The position numbers and the translations under genes were made by a program. Of a DNA stretch of 20,407 bases, positions 1-9,170 are shown piece by piece. The stretch's first letter is position 1. Each line of letters opens with the position of its first letter. The notes under the pieces were generated by a model that did no database searches, was not told the DNA's origin, and was given only the letters and a program-made list of their open reading frames with translations. Source of the stretch: Apostichopus parvimensis (lineage: Eukaryota; Echinodermata; Holothuroidea; Aspidochirotida; Stichopodidae); assembly GCA_000934455.1 (NCBI GenBank), contig KN885285.1:1-20407 (forward strand), written 5' to 3'.

Positions 1-200
1 CAGCCGGACGGAGGAGCGGTCGTTCGACCTGACTCTTGTCGCCTAGCGTTCTCATCGATAGACATCGCCACCCACGGGGTCGCCTACGGCTACTTGTCTA
101 TCGGTGAGTGTTGTTTCCTTATTTTGGTATACCAAATTGTTAGTGTATAGGAATTTTTCTTCCTTCTCGGCGAGCTCGGCGGGTGTTACCCGCCACCCCC
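1..200 (+). other. GC-rich island with dyads and an open frame ending at a splice donor
   Basis: This GC-rich stretch stands out from the AT-rich intron around it. Frame 1 on the plus strand is open from base 1 and reaches a consensus donor (TCG|GTGAGT, GT at 104-105). It would encode about 34 residues, including PDSCRLAFSSIDIATHGVAY, which I do not recognise. The other plus frames and all minus frames are closed here. The block also holds a 9 bp inverted repeat, CGATAGACA (56-64) with TGTCTATCG (95-103), a 14 bp palindrome (123-136), and a tight hairpin GGCGGGT-GTT-ACCCGCC (178-194). It lies inside the antisense ALT gene. It could be an exon of a gene on the other strand, a mobile-element edge, or chance. 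No function is assigned. Confidence 0.25.
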
Positions 201-1638
201 CCCGAGGTCGCGTCAGGGGCCACTTTGGTAAGAAAGTGGTCTCATATGTAGGATTAGGTCACTGAAGGTCAGTGAGGGTGCACAGTGTTAAAAGATTACC
301 AGGGCATACTAGACACGGTAGAATGCGGTGCTAAGGTTGTGGGGAGACAGGTAAGCGGGGAGCGAAGTAAATTTGATATTGTTCAAAGGTCAGATGTGTG
401 TGAAAGCCAAGTGTGGTGTAAATCTAGTTAGTTCAATGTCACTTTATCATCCAGTACTCACTGTCCACAATCTGTTACATGATAAAAACTATCTTGAAGT
501 TTGAAGAGATATTGACAGATGTGCAGAATAAAGTTGCTGTTGAACTGCTGGGCAGGTCACTACACATTATTATAACCTACACTGTACCTTTGGGATATCA
601 GCATTCAAAGTCAGATGTATTCTTTCCAACAGTAATAACTTCCCAGCTTTAAGTGAGAATTTGTGAGAATTAGCTTGCCACCAGAGAACTTCATTGGTGA
701 TATGCCCAGGGAGTTGTTATGGAATATACCCAGGGTGTACCCAGGGTGCTCTTAATTCCAGCTAGACAATATCACCTTGGGGTCACTTGCATACAATGAA
801 TTGTATGCACTATACAGTGGAACTGGTACATAATAGCTACAGAGTGTAGGTACAATTGTTATGTATACTGTACATATTCTTTATTAATGCTCACTGGGAG
901 AGATTTAAAAGCCAAAAAAGGACATTGGCTTATCAAGCTTCCTGGAAACTCAAATTCACTGCTGTAGAATATACTGCTATGTGTACTGAGGGGTAGAGCT
1001 ATCCCAGACTCTCTAACTAAAACATAGAGCTGTTGTTGTAGAGCTCAATAATTAGCTAACAGGAACATGTCAGAATTTTAAACAAAATGTCTGTATAAAC
1101 ATGTTACAAGCACATAACATTAAGTAAATTCCAAAACTTACTGGTTTTGATATACAGTATACCGCTCTTCCTACTGTTCATCAAAAGTAGCAATGAATAT
1201 TATAAATACGAGGTAATAGCTAATGTACTAGCTGGCTAGCTGTTCTGAACTTTCAGATCAGGAAGTGCTATGATATGATGTACAGGGACAGGTAAGTAAA
1301 TTATCATTCCCATTTAATTAGTACTATGGTTCCATATTAAACATCATTACATAGTTGGAGATTTAATTTCACCATAATCCAAGTTTGATACAGTACAATA
1401 ATAATGTAATGTCCATACAAACAATAATAATAATACTTTAACACAGTACCATGGTTACGGTGTAGGGTTTGTAGGAAATAGCAGTATTGTAAAATATCTC
1501 AAAATCCTTAACAAAAACAAAAAAATGGTAATTCTAATAAGGACTGGAGGGAGGGAGGGGAGCAACAATTTTTGCCTCTCTTCTAAGTTGTGCATAGACA
1601 ATAACTCCTCGTCAGACCCAAAAAAACACTCCACTCAC
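201..1638. other. Visible part of ALT intron 3: no gene recognised
   Basis: On the minus strand this is the intron following ALT exon 3. I searched it for the next ALT exon, which in the family starts with an aromatic/serine-rich segment and leads to a region like STGASDAI, and did not find it, so exon 4 probably lies left of the window. The DNA is AT-rich and scattered with TACAGTA and GTATAC-type words. A G-rich tract (1545-1562) reads as a polypyrimidine tract ending in CAG on the minus strand, but the sequence after it does not look like ALT. Confidence 0.6.
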
Positions 1639-1747
1639 CTATACTATGACCGCCACATCCATTAAGAATACGCTTGGCTCTGTCTTTAGCGTCCTCTGGG
1701 AAAGAACTGTCCTCCAACAGTTTGGGGTACGAGCAGAGTGCGATGAC
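1639..1747 (-). CDS. GPT: Alanine aminotransferase, exon 3 (partial gene)
   Basis: This is the third coding exon of alanine aminotransferase, the pyridoxal-phosphate enzyme that interconverts L-alanine plus 2-oxoglutarate with pyruvate plus L-glutamate. It encodes 36 residues plus one base: VIALCSYPKLLEDSS, FPEDAKDRAKRIL, then NGCGGHSI. The pattern ALC..P.LL....FP.DAK.RA..IL..CGGHS is characteristic of the ALT N-terminal third. On the minus strand the acceptor is TTTTAAG|GTC behind a pyrimidine-rich tract, and the donor is ATAG|GTGAGT, a perfect consensus. It enters in phase 0 and leaves in phase 1, so a glycine codon is split across the next intron. It joins exon 2 in frame. The catalytic lysine lies further downstream, outside the window. 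The minus frame stays open upstream into the intron and starts with an ATG at 1792, which imitates a signal peptide but is intronic. Confidence 0.95.
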
Positions 1748-2969
1748 CTTAAAAGTTAGCAGACAGAAAAACAGAGAAATGTACACAACCATGCAATCCA
1801 GTAATTATAACATCGAATAAGAGTAAATAGTGTTCTTATCTGCTGTTGCCCTCATCTCTGAAGATACTGATTACTGACATTACGAATTCAACCTGGTCAG
1901 CCCTCGCTCGGTTTATAAGGGCAAAAATGATGATTTTTTACAGGTATCACATGTATGATCTACGAAGTAACCAAAGCTATCTTCCTTTATCTTAGCTGAT
2001 GAAGCAGCTGCAGTAGGAATAAACATTCACCAAAGAGAGGGTAATCACTTATAAGTATGGAGTATTAGTACTGTGGGACCAGCTAAAGCACAGTATGACA
2101 TCACTATGAACAACATCTGACATTACTAAATTATATCAGGTGCGCATTGGCATTTCACGTTTATCACTCTCGTTCTGGGTACTGATCTGCATATTACAGT
2201 GTAGAGAAAATTACTCATTTCATATATGACTGTACAGCTCTACAGCGAGGCCCATAGACTCTGTATGTAATCCTGTAGTCTCGCAGTTAATTATTTATTA
2301 CAGTGTGTTTAACGTGAAATGCTGTGAAATTAGCAACCGTGATCACCATTGCTTGTTGTGACCACACTAATCAAGTTTGACTGAAGTGTTGGCTAAATAA
2401 TTCATTCTGTGACCTGTATGTTGTACAGTGCTGGTGCTACTGACAGACTATGTACAGTTGTGGTTATCAACAGTAACAGAAACAGGTCCCTGGATATTGA
2501 TTCCAATTTAATGTATGTATGCTTTTCCTCTAATTTAAATACATACACTAACATTAACCCTTAACCTATTGATTATGACTGATATTAACACTGTAGGTAT
2601 ATTACATGTTTGAACCTACAGTACCTTTATAGCAATTTAGTAGATCTGCAACAGGTGAAATCAATTTTCATCTGTTTATTGTAGGTGAAATCAGTTTTCA
2701 TGTATAGTATACATACAACTTTACAGACTTCCATATTTTTATCGGCTATTATAAATACATGTCTTACAGTAGACTGTAATCTGAATGAGCAGCCTAATTC
2801 GGTTCTTGCATCTGGATTTGAAAAGTACACCAGGATCACTTACAAGTACTTATGAACTTTTCGAGGATCCCCACAACCATATACTTTGTATGTATATATA
2901 CTTGAATTATGTAAAATGTTGATAACGTTGATGGTTGAAGTATAGTTGAACAAACATCATAAAGTATGA

Positions 2970-3015
2970 TGCCATAGTCCAAATGTTTTATGGTTAAACG
3001 GTTTAACATATGGCA
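2970..3015. repeat. Nested inverted repeat
   Basis: The inner dyad is GTTAAAC-G-GTTTAAC (2993-3007). Around it lies an outer pair, TGCCATA (2970-2976) and TATGGCA (3009-3015). The two together could form a branched or cruciform structure. Similar short dyads are frequent in this AT-rich intron, so this may be chance. Confidence 0.4.
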
Positions 3016-4375
3016 TGGTTCAATAGTTCAAGAATTAACTGCATGTACTTTACACATGTACTGTATGTAGTGTGATATAATATACAGTATTAATAAGAGA
3101 CGATTGTGCACAGTTAGTCTCCTGAGACTTGTGAAATATCTTACAGTCTGCTTCATACTATACAGTAATAGTAATACTACAGTATAGCCTGATTGAGTCT
3201 GATAATATCATCAGGGGCTGCAAAAGTAGCTCAGCTCCCTGGAAGTAAACATGTTGAAAATGTTACACCCAACTTATACTGTACGTCTGCAGTACAAAGT
3301 CTATGATTATGATATATACTGTACATGTGCATCCCATGGAATTATATCAAGAGGTTAGGCAGCTGAGTGCTGTGAACTATATGCATGCATGTATGCATGG
3401 GGCATTCGTCTTATGAACTTAATTGACGCCCTGTATATATCTTACACTAACCAGGCTAAATGCTGGTATGAAATAGCGCTAAAAAGGAAGGTCTTATTTC
3501 ATGTTTTCTGTTTTAATAAACTATCAACTTAAAGAGTTCTGTCACAATAAGTATACTCTTGTATCTCATTCTCCAGTTGAGAATGATGCCACATGTTTAT
3601 AATGACATTGTCAATAGTTACTTAATTAAGAAGCAACAACATTAAATGCAAGTTTCATCAGTTTCAATTGAGAAGATCCTAAATTTGAAAAAAAGTGAAT
3701 TACGGCATACTGAATATTGAAGCAGTTTTATTGCAAAACACTTTTTTCTTTATTTAATAAATATTTAAGATTTTAGATTTCACTGGCTTATATAATATGA
3801 CAATTCATACTGAATACTTTTAAGCTCAATGCCACTGTACTCTGTCATGGTTAATGAGTCATATATATCCATATTTTGCATTGTAATCGATACAAAGAAC
3901 CTACAGTACAGTATGTAGTTCCTTTCAAATGGTGGTGCGCATCAAATAGCTCACACACAGACACAATATGTTCATGATTCTTCGAAGGTGTGCTGTGTTT
4001 AGTAAAACTTTTACAGAAAGGGTGATTGTATACATAATGCAATATATACAATACAGTACTTCATCAGAACTTATGAATGTACCTTTACATCAGGGTCCCA
4101 TTATAACTACTCTTGTTCACCTACTGAACAGTTACTGTACAACTGTATGGTCTACAATGCATCGTGCTGTGAATGTCGAAGAACAAACTGTCAGCAAGTA
4201 GACAAAAGTCTGCTCTAGAGCTCTTGTGCCTTAAAGGCATGGAAGACTCGCCCCAAACCGCGTGCGGCCATATGAAAAAGTTAACTTTCTGTTGCTTGCA
4301 AGTGACGTTTTGTTTGTGTCGCTACAAAATGCAGACAGTAATGAAACGTGATACCTATTTTGTTATCTTTAGCTG

Positions 4376-4603
4376 GACCTGAGATGTCCATCGCTGTATC
4401 GTTTGTATACTGTGCTGTGGGTATTGACCGCAGCTGTATGTACTGACTGTACACTAGTGTCTCATTACCAACGGTAGCAAGCTGTGTGTGTATTTTCTGG
4501 GATCGATGGAGTTGTTTAACACTTCTGTTACACCTCATTCGAAACTAGGTCAAATTACCGGCATTAGACGTTTCTTTTTGCGCGAGTCTTCACACCCTTT
4601 AAT
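4376..4603 (+). repeat. Dispersed repeat, copy A (inverted partner at 20183-20407)
   Basis: This segment matches, in reverse complement, the last 225 bases of the window. Shared blocks include GTGGGTATTGACCG, CTGTACACTAGTGTCT, AGCTGTGTGTGTATTTTCTG, ACTTCTGTTACACCTCATTC and CGAAACTAGGTCA. The match is ungapped over long stretches, with scattered substitutions and a few small indels; similarity stops near CCTTTAAT at its right end. Its left end corresponds to the window edge in the other copy, so the full element may be longer. I see no coding frame that both copies keep, and no recognisable termini. It is an interspersed repeat of unknown class, possibly a piece of an LTR or a non-autonomous element. 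Confidence 0.8.
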
Positions 4604-5330
4604 CTCTAAATTAGAAGTCAATAAGCCGAAAAAATTTATCCAGTATCCCTTTACAAAATGCATTGCAAAATGGTGAGAAAAAAAATGCAGGTATAGCAAT
4701 CTTGTACACATGTGCGATACCACAGTATTTTATAATCTGTGACAAATTTATGAGCCTTAAAAACTGCTATTAAATTATACCCTAATAATTTACAGTATAC
4801 TATCAAATGTCCAGGATGTATGTTAATTAATTATATAGAGCTATTTTTATAGTAGTATATATGTTTGTTATATTGGAACGTTATATAATTAAAATGTTAA
4901 TTTGTCCAGGGACATTATAAGCGAAGCCAGCATGTTTTGCTTCTTTATTTTTTTGCTTTTTTTCTGAATGAAACTTCCAATGAGCCTCAAGTGTTTAAAT
5001 TTAGAATGCAACAAGGATCTAGAAACTGCAAGAGCAATCAACTTCTTATTGAAGTGAAGGCTCTTGTACACAGGATAAGACTTCACAAACATCACTGTGA
5101 ACTCTCTTATGAGAGATATCCTGATACTGCAAGGGGCGATCAAGATCGTATGGCGAAGATGAATCCGATCAAAATTATTGCAACAGATGTATGCCACTGA
5201 GTGCTATATCTGAGGGTTCCAGCAGGTTCTGTGAAACAGCTACATGGTTTCTACGTTTTTTAGAGGATCAAATATATCCCAACAAAACTTGTTTGGGTTT
5301 TATAATCTGCTAGGAATGATTTTGTAAGAC

Positions 5331-5710
5331 TTGCTAATAATATTCAAGTTACTAATAAGTGACATCCTCTTCACACCGAGCTTAATTCCCTGTGCAAATA
5401 AACCAATTGATTATAATTTCAGAAATCCAAATGTCTCTCCATGTTTTAGAATTTATTTCTCTTTCAGGGCTCTTTTATGTACAGAGCAGCCCTTTTTGTA
5501 CAGAACGGCTTTTCAGATCCTTTATTATTGTATCTTTTCCATAACTCTTGTAACTAATTTTATTGTTTATTATTTTCTTAATCTCTTAAATTTTTATTCG
5601 TCTTAACCTGTATCGTTGATATTCTATATTTTTATCATAATTTCTGTCCTAGATTTACGAATTTTCTGTAAATTTTTAATAAGTCTGGAATAAAGAATGC
5701 ATGAATGAAC
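5331..5710 (+). mobile_element. Possible decayed non-LTR retrotransposon 3' end
   Basis: A T-rich stretch resembling a 3' untranslated region leads to GGAATAAAGAATGC and then a short ATGA/TGAA-type tail (ATGAATGAACGA, about 5701-5712). A polyadenylation-like AATAAA next to a short simple-repeat tail is common at the 3' ends of non-LTR elements. The open frame here (about 5331-5606) is hydrophobic and not identifiable. No reverse transcriptase motif is present. This is a weak call and an ordinary AT-rich intron segment is the alternative. Confidence 0.25.
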
Positions 5711-5820
5711 GAAGCAAGATTCTTCTCACAACAACAGCATTCTTGCTCTACCATGCCCTCCAAAAACATGTCATTTGATGACCTCAGATGAACTTTTAAC
5801 CAAACAGCAACAAATAGGAT

Positions 5821-6113
5821 GACCTCTGGTGACCTGAAGTGACACTTGACCTCTGTACAAAGGATATGGTTCCTGTGCTCACTAAGGTGGACCCACATAC
5901 TTTATACCCTTTTTTTATTCGAATTAACATGTTTACAAGGTTTTTCAGACTTTGAACTCCATGAGAAACTACCAACATTGATTTTACTGTTCAACCAAGG
6001 TAAACTTGATTTTACCATGGTTACCAAATTTGCCTCTGGTTAGCTCAGATGACTTTTGACGAGCTGTAAAAAATTGACTGGGTTCTTGTACTCACTGAAG
6101 TGGATCCACCTAC
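5821..6113 (+). repeat. TGACCT-rich dispersed repeat, two diverged units
   Basis: Unit 1 (5821-5900) runs from GACCTCTGGTGACCTGAAGT to CACTAAGGTGGACCCACATAC. Unit 2 (6031-6113) follows the same order in diverged form, from GCCTCTGGT through GTTCTTGTACTCACTGAAG to TGGATCCACCTAC. The spacing is about 210 bp. The order of TGACCT-type words, then GGTTCxTGTxCTCACT, then GTGGAxCCAC is kept, which argues for descent from one repeat. Similar TGACCT words recur at 8610-8990 and 10457-10495 in intron 1. Confidence 0.6.
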
Positions 6114-6580
6114 GTTACCATGTCTAAAATTAATCCATCATGGCATTTTTTTTTTAGCTTAAAGTCATGTTGACAAACCTTGGCATCCCAGTCACAGACT
6201 ACATAAATCCCATGCCATTATTACCATTTCGGTTAGACAAATTCTTTTCACCTTTGGCAATTAGGAATCTAAATATCTAATATAAAACCAAAAGTTTTGC
6301 CTGGACTTCACAAAGTTAACAAAATGCCTTAGCCTATACAGTAGATGTATGTACTATTGGAATACTTGTATACTGTACTGTGCTCGGCAAAGATGGCCAA
6401 TGATAATCATTCTCAATTTAGGTCAATTCTTCAGTTATTTCTCTCCTGTTTCAGAAACAATTGCTGGCAATTTCCGATTATACAGCATGCTGCTTTATGG
6501 CTGATGATGGATCATATACCTGGGATCAGTCTGTGCAAGTTATTATTTGGACTGTTTTGATTGGTTAAGGGCTAACTCAC

Positions 6581-6670
6581 CTGTCTCAGGAACGTAAGGG
6601 GCTTCTGGCCCATTGCATGTGCATCTCCTATGTTACACTTGATGATGTCTGGGTACGGCTTCTTTGCTCC
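6581..6670 (-). CDS. GPT: Alanine aminotransferase, exon 2
   Basis: This exon of exactly 30 codons encodes [11 protein letters not shown], then [11 protein letters not shown], then KPLTFLRQ. The pattern KKP...I..NIGDA.AMGQ.P.TFLRQ is a hallmark of ALT and makes the identity near certain. On the minus strand the acceptor is TTTTGTGCAG|GGAGC behind a long T-rich tract, and the donor is CAG|GTGAGT. Both ends are phase 0, so it joins exon 1 (ending ELRE) and exon 3 (starting VIALC) without disturbing the frame. It is too short to appear as a long open frame and was found by reading for the family motif. No frameshift or stop is present. In ALT enzymes this segment lies in the N-terminal part, before the large pyridoxal-phosphate domain. 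Confidence 0.96.
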
Positions 6671-6995
6671 CTGCACAAAACAAAAAAAATTGTATGCCAA
6701 CCTGGAGAAAACTTTTTAATAGTTTTAAGAGTCATCAGAGACCTGCATTGTGCTCATATATATGGGATAATGAGCTTGTCATAAAAAGAAAAACTGCAAG
6801 GTTGTTGGGCCCTGGAGATCTGAAGACTTGAGATTGTTATCAACGATTCATGCCTTACTCCTTTCTTCAGAAAATGAGACGTTAGATATAATGAGATTTC
6901 TTTTGTGAATTCTCCAAGGTACTTTACTATGGTGCAGGCATATGGCGAGTACAGTATGGGGAAAGTCCCACACCCACATTTATGTCCAGATTGTG

Positions 6996-7410
6996 CTAAA
7001 AAATATGAAAATTAGTATATACTAAACATATGTTGTTAAAATATGAAAACTTGTACTACACATATGTAGTTAAAATATGAAAACTTGTACTACACATGTA
7101 GTTAAAATATGTAAATTTGTACTACACATAAGTAGTTAAAATATGAAAAACTTGTACTATGCATATTGTTATAATATGAAAAACTTGTAGATACTACACA
7201 TGTAGTTAAAATAGGAATAATTTTACTTCTTGTAGGTAGTTAAAATATGAAAACTTGTACTACATATAGTTAAAATATGAAAACTTGTACTACATGTATG
7301 TAGTTAAAATATGAATACTCAAGTACTACATAAACGTAGTTAAAATATGAAAACTTGTACACATACAGATGGAAACTTGTACTACACATATGTAGTTAAA
7401 ATATGAGAAC
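6996..7410 (+). repeat. Minisatellite, about 33 bp unit, about a dozen units
   Basis: The array consists of head-to-tail copies of GTTAAAATATGAAAACTTG followed by TACTACACATATGTA. About twelve copies of the TTAAAATATG core are visible between 7001 and 7404. Unit length varies from roughly 30 to 36 bp, with one longer unit near 7339-7394 that contains a partial internal duplication. The second half of most units (CTACACATATGTAG or close variants) is an imperfect palindrome, so each unit can fold on itself. The variation between units suggests an old array. It has no unique spacers of even length and lies in an animal intron, so it is not a CRISPR. Confidence 0.9.
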
Positions 7411-7451
7411 TGATGGTACCATTTTGTATCTCAACCTCTTTTCCAAGCACC

Positions 7452-7492
7452 TCTCCTGTTAGGTCCATCTTAAGAATGGATCTAACAGGAGA
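7452..7492. repeat. 17 bp stem hairpin next to the minisatellite
   Basis: The arm TCTCCTGTTAGGTCCAT (7452-7468) pairs with ATGGATCTAACAGGAGA (7476-7492) around a 7 nt loop, CTTAAGA. The only imperfection is one G·T (G·U in RNA) pair. It lies about 40 bp right of the minisatellite. The stem is short for a microRNA precursor. It may be the fused ends of a small inverted-repeat element. Confidence 0.75.
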
Positions 7493-8964
7493 TCAGCCTA
7501 CAGTGACATATCCCAAGCTTCAATTGCACAGTACTTAGGAAACAATACATATTTAGGCAATACGGTCACCATCAGCAACTACAATGTGAAATTAACGCTC
7601 TGAGATGCAGTATCGCTACATGAGTTAAAGTGGAGACGAACTAAAGCATGTTATCAGATCACGAGAGCGTTCATATGCATTTCGATAATACTTGTCATCT
7701 GACCTGAACCTTGACCATCTAGTGATCATAATCACAAAATACGTCCATCTGGAGTTTTGGCCGTTTAATCCAGGAGTGATATATGTTCTCTAGAATTAAT
7801 ACCTGTCAAAATGTAATCTTTGCAGCAATATTCTGAAGATGAGTTTTAAACAAGAAATTTGATTACTTAATTGGCAGGCCATACACAAGTGAGTTAGACA
7901 TGATGTCCAAGCTGGGAGTAACAAGAGCATGTACACTTTGTTCAGCTGCATCTTGAGTGAGATACTTTCAAGTACTTCTGATACTGTGTAGATCTATGAT
8001 AAGTGGAGCGGCTGTACACAGAAGATATATGATGTCCGAGTCAAATATTATGACCAACTTGTGAAGTCTAGATGTGACGGCTACCTTTGAAGAGCCATCA
8101 TGCAGACAGGGCACTTTGACTTAATCAAGGAGATATTTGGAGCCAAACATAATAAATTCACTCTTTCTCTTCCATTATTTCAAATATATTGTTTGGAGAC
8201 ATTCATAAACGTACTATATCTACGCAAGACTCAAGTCTAGATAAAGCAGTAACTTGATCGGTATGTGGGAATATATACAGTAGATCTGCAGGTTTCCTCC
8301 AATGTGAGAGGACAGTGGTCAGTAGTCAATGGATAGTTTTTCATTTTTAACATTATATCTTAACAATTATCATATTCGGTTAAGTCTACCAGTGAGCATA
8401 GTTTCCCACACCAAAAAAAAACACTAAAAAAAAAAGGCAACAGGCAGTGATTCCTTGCAAAATTTTGTATGAGGACATTCAACAATAACACTGCAAATAT
8501 GACTTTTAAGGGTTGACCATTAAATGAATTCATGTGGTCAGCAAGGGTCTTACAGTAATGGAGACCTAAGCATTTAAGCTTAACTTTCTGAGTTATTGCG
8601 CTAACATTTTGACCTGAGACTATGACCCCTGCTGACGATCATGACCTTTGAACATCATAGAATAGGTTAAAATTTTTGTTTTCAAACAATGCATTTATAG
8701 GATATGTTTGAAAGATATTTAGAATGAGACATTGCTTTTCCATCAACCTCAAGAGCCATTCGACTTCCACCAGTTTCAATGTGAGAATTGTGTTCACTTA
8801 CCAAGAGAAACTTACTACTAAGCACTTTTGGTATCTTTCTGAAACTATCATGTTTGATAACATGATATGTAAAATATCATGTGACAATGTTATCTCTCTG
8901 TTGACCTTCAATGACTTTATGATTTCCACCAATTTCAAAAGGGCTGCTGCAGTCTTTGATTGGT

Positions 8965-9170
8965 GCTGACTTCAAATGACCTTTGACCAATACCAACAGC
9001 AATCCCAAACCAGTTCTATCGAAGGGGGAACCTACATATACCAAATATGAAATGTACAGTACCCCAGTTATCCTTCTGAAGTTAGAGTGATTACGAACTA
9101 ATGTCACACACACACATACACACGCCATCACCATCCCATAGATTCCTTCTGCCTTCAGCAAAGGAATCAA
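8965..9170 (+). repeat. Dispersed repeat, copy 1 (matches 11630-11785)
   Basis: It shares, in order, CAATCCCAAACCAGTTCTA, GGGGAACCTAC, TACCAAATAT, AATGTAC and AGTTATCCTTCTGAAGTTAG with the copy at 11630-11785. It then enters a CA-rich tract (9103-9123) and ends with CACGCCATCACCATC and an imperfect hairpin around GATTCCTT/AAAGGAATC (9141-9168). A sequence TGACCTTTGACCA (8977-8989) sits at its left end. The pattern of TGACCT words, a conserved core and a CA-rich end suggests a SINE-like or other non-autonomous family. I cannot assign a class. Confidence 0.7.
8977..8989 (-). promoter_or_regulatory. DR1-like nuclear receptor site in a repeat
   Basis: The plus strand reads TGACCTTTGACCA, so the minus strand, which is the ALT coding strand, reads TGGTCAAAGGTCA: two AGGTCA-like half-sites spaced by one base. 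This matches the DR1 pattern bound by HNF4 and RXR heterodimers. It lies in ALT intron 1 and inside a dispersed repeat, so its occurrence may have nothing to do with ALT. A near match (TGACCTTTGAAC) is at 8642-8653. Function is inferred from motif only. Confidence 0.3.

Larger units (their letters stand above)
1748..6580 (-). other. GPT: ALT intron 2 (4833 bp)
   Basis: This intron is bounded by the exon 2 donor CAG|GTGAGT (GT at 6580-6579) and the exon 3 acceptor TTTTAAG (ending at 1748). It is AT-rich and saturated with TACAGTA, TGTACAG and TATAC words. It contains a short direct repeat (AGGTGAAATCAATTTTCA at 2653-2670, nearly repeated at 2683-2700), a nested dyad (2970-3015), a 228 bp dispersed repeat (4376-4603), a possible retrotransposon 3' end (5331-5710) and a TGACCT-rich repeat in two diverged units (5821-6113). 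An open plus-strand frame at about 4937-5200 (ending KIIATDVCH) is also open on the opposite strand and matches nothing I know. I see no other gene. Confidence 0.85.

Noticed and set aside
1480-1562. Possible next ALT exon behind the pyrimidine tract ending CAG (minus strand, about 1545).
   Set aside because: The frame after it reads through AT-rich codons with none of the residues expected of ALT after CGGHS.
1583-1792. Secreted peptide precursor on the minus strand: ATG, hydrophobic signal-like MVVYISLFFCLLTF, a KR site and a TATA-like motif at 1912-1917.
   Set aside because: The part after the hydrophobic stretch is a clear ALT exon (ALC..P.LL....FP.DAK.RA..IL..CGGHS). The signal-like part is the translated polypyrimidine tract of the intron before it, so the ATG and the TATA motif are incidental.
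4889-5200. Possible coding segment, open on both strands (plus-strand frame ends in KIIATDVCH).
   Set aside because: It matches no family I know, and the plus frame begins in a T-rich run. It cannot be separated from chance without a search or transcripts.
6996-7410. CRISPR-like array.
   Set aside because: Units are degenerate throughout, with no distinct spacers of even size, and the locus is an animal intron. It is a minisatellite.
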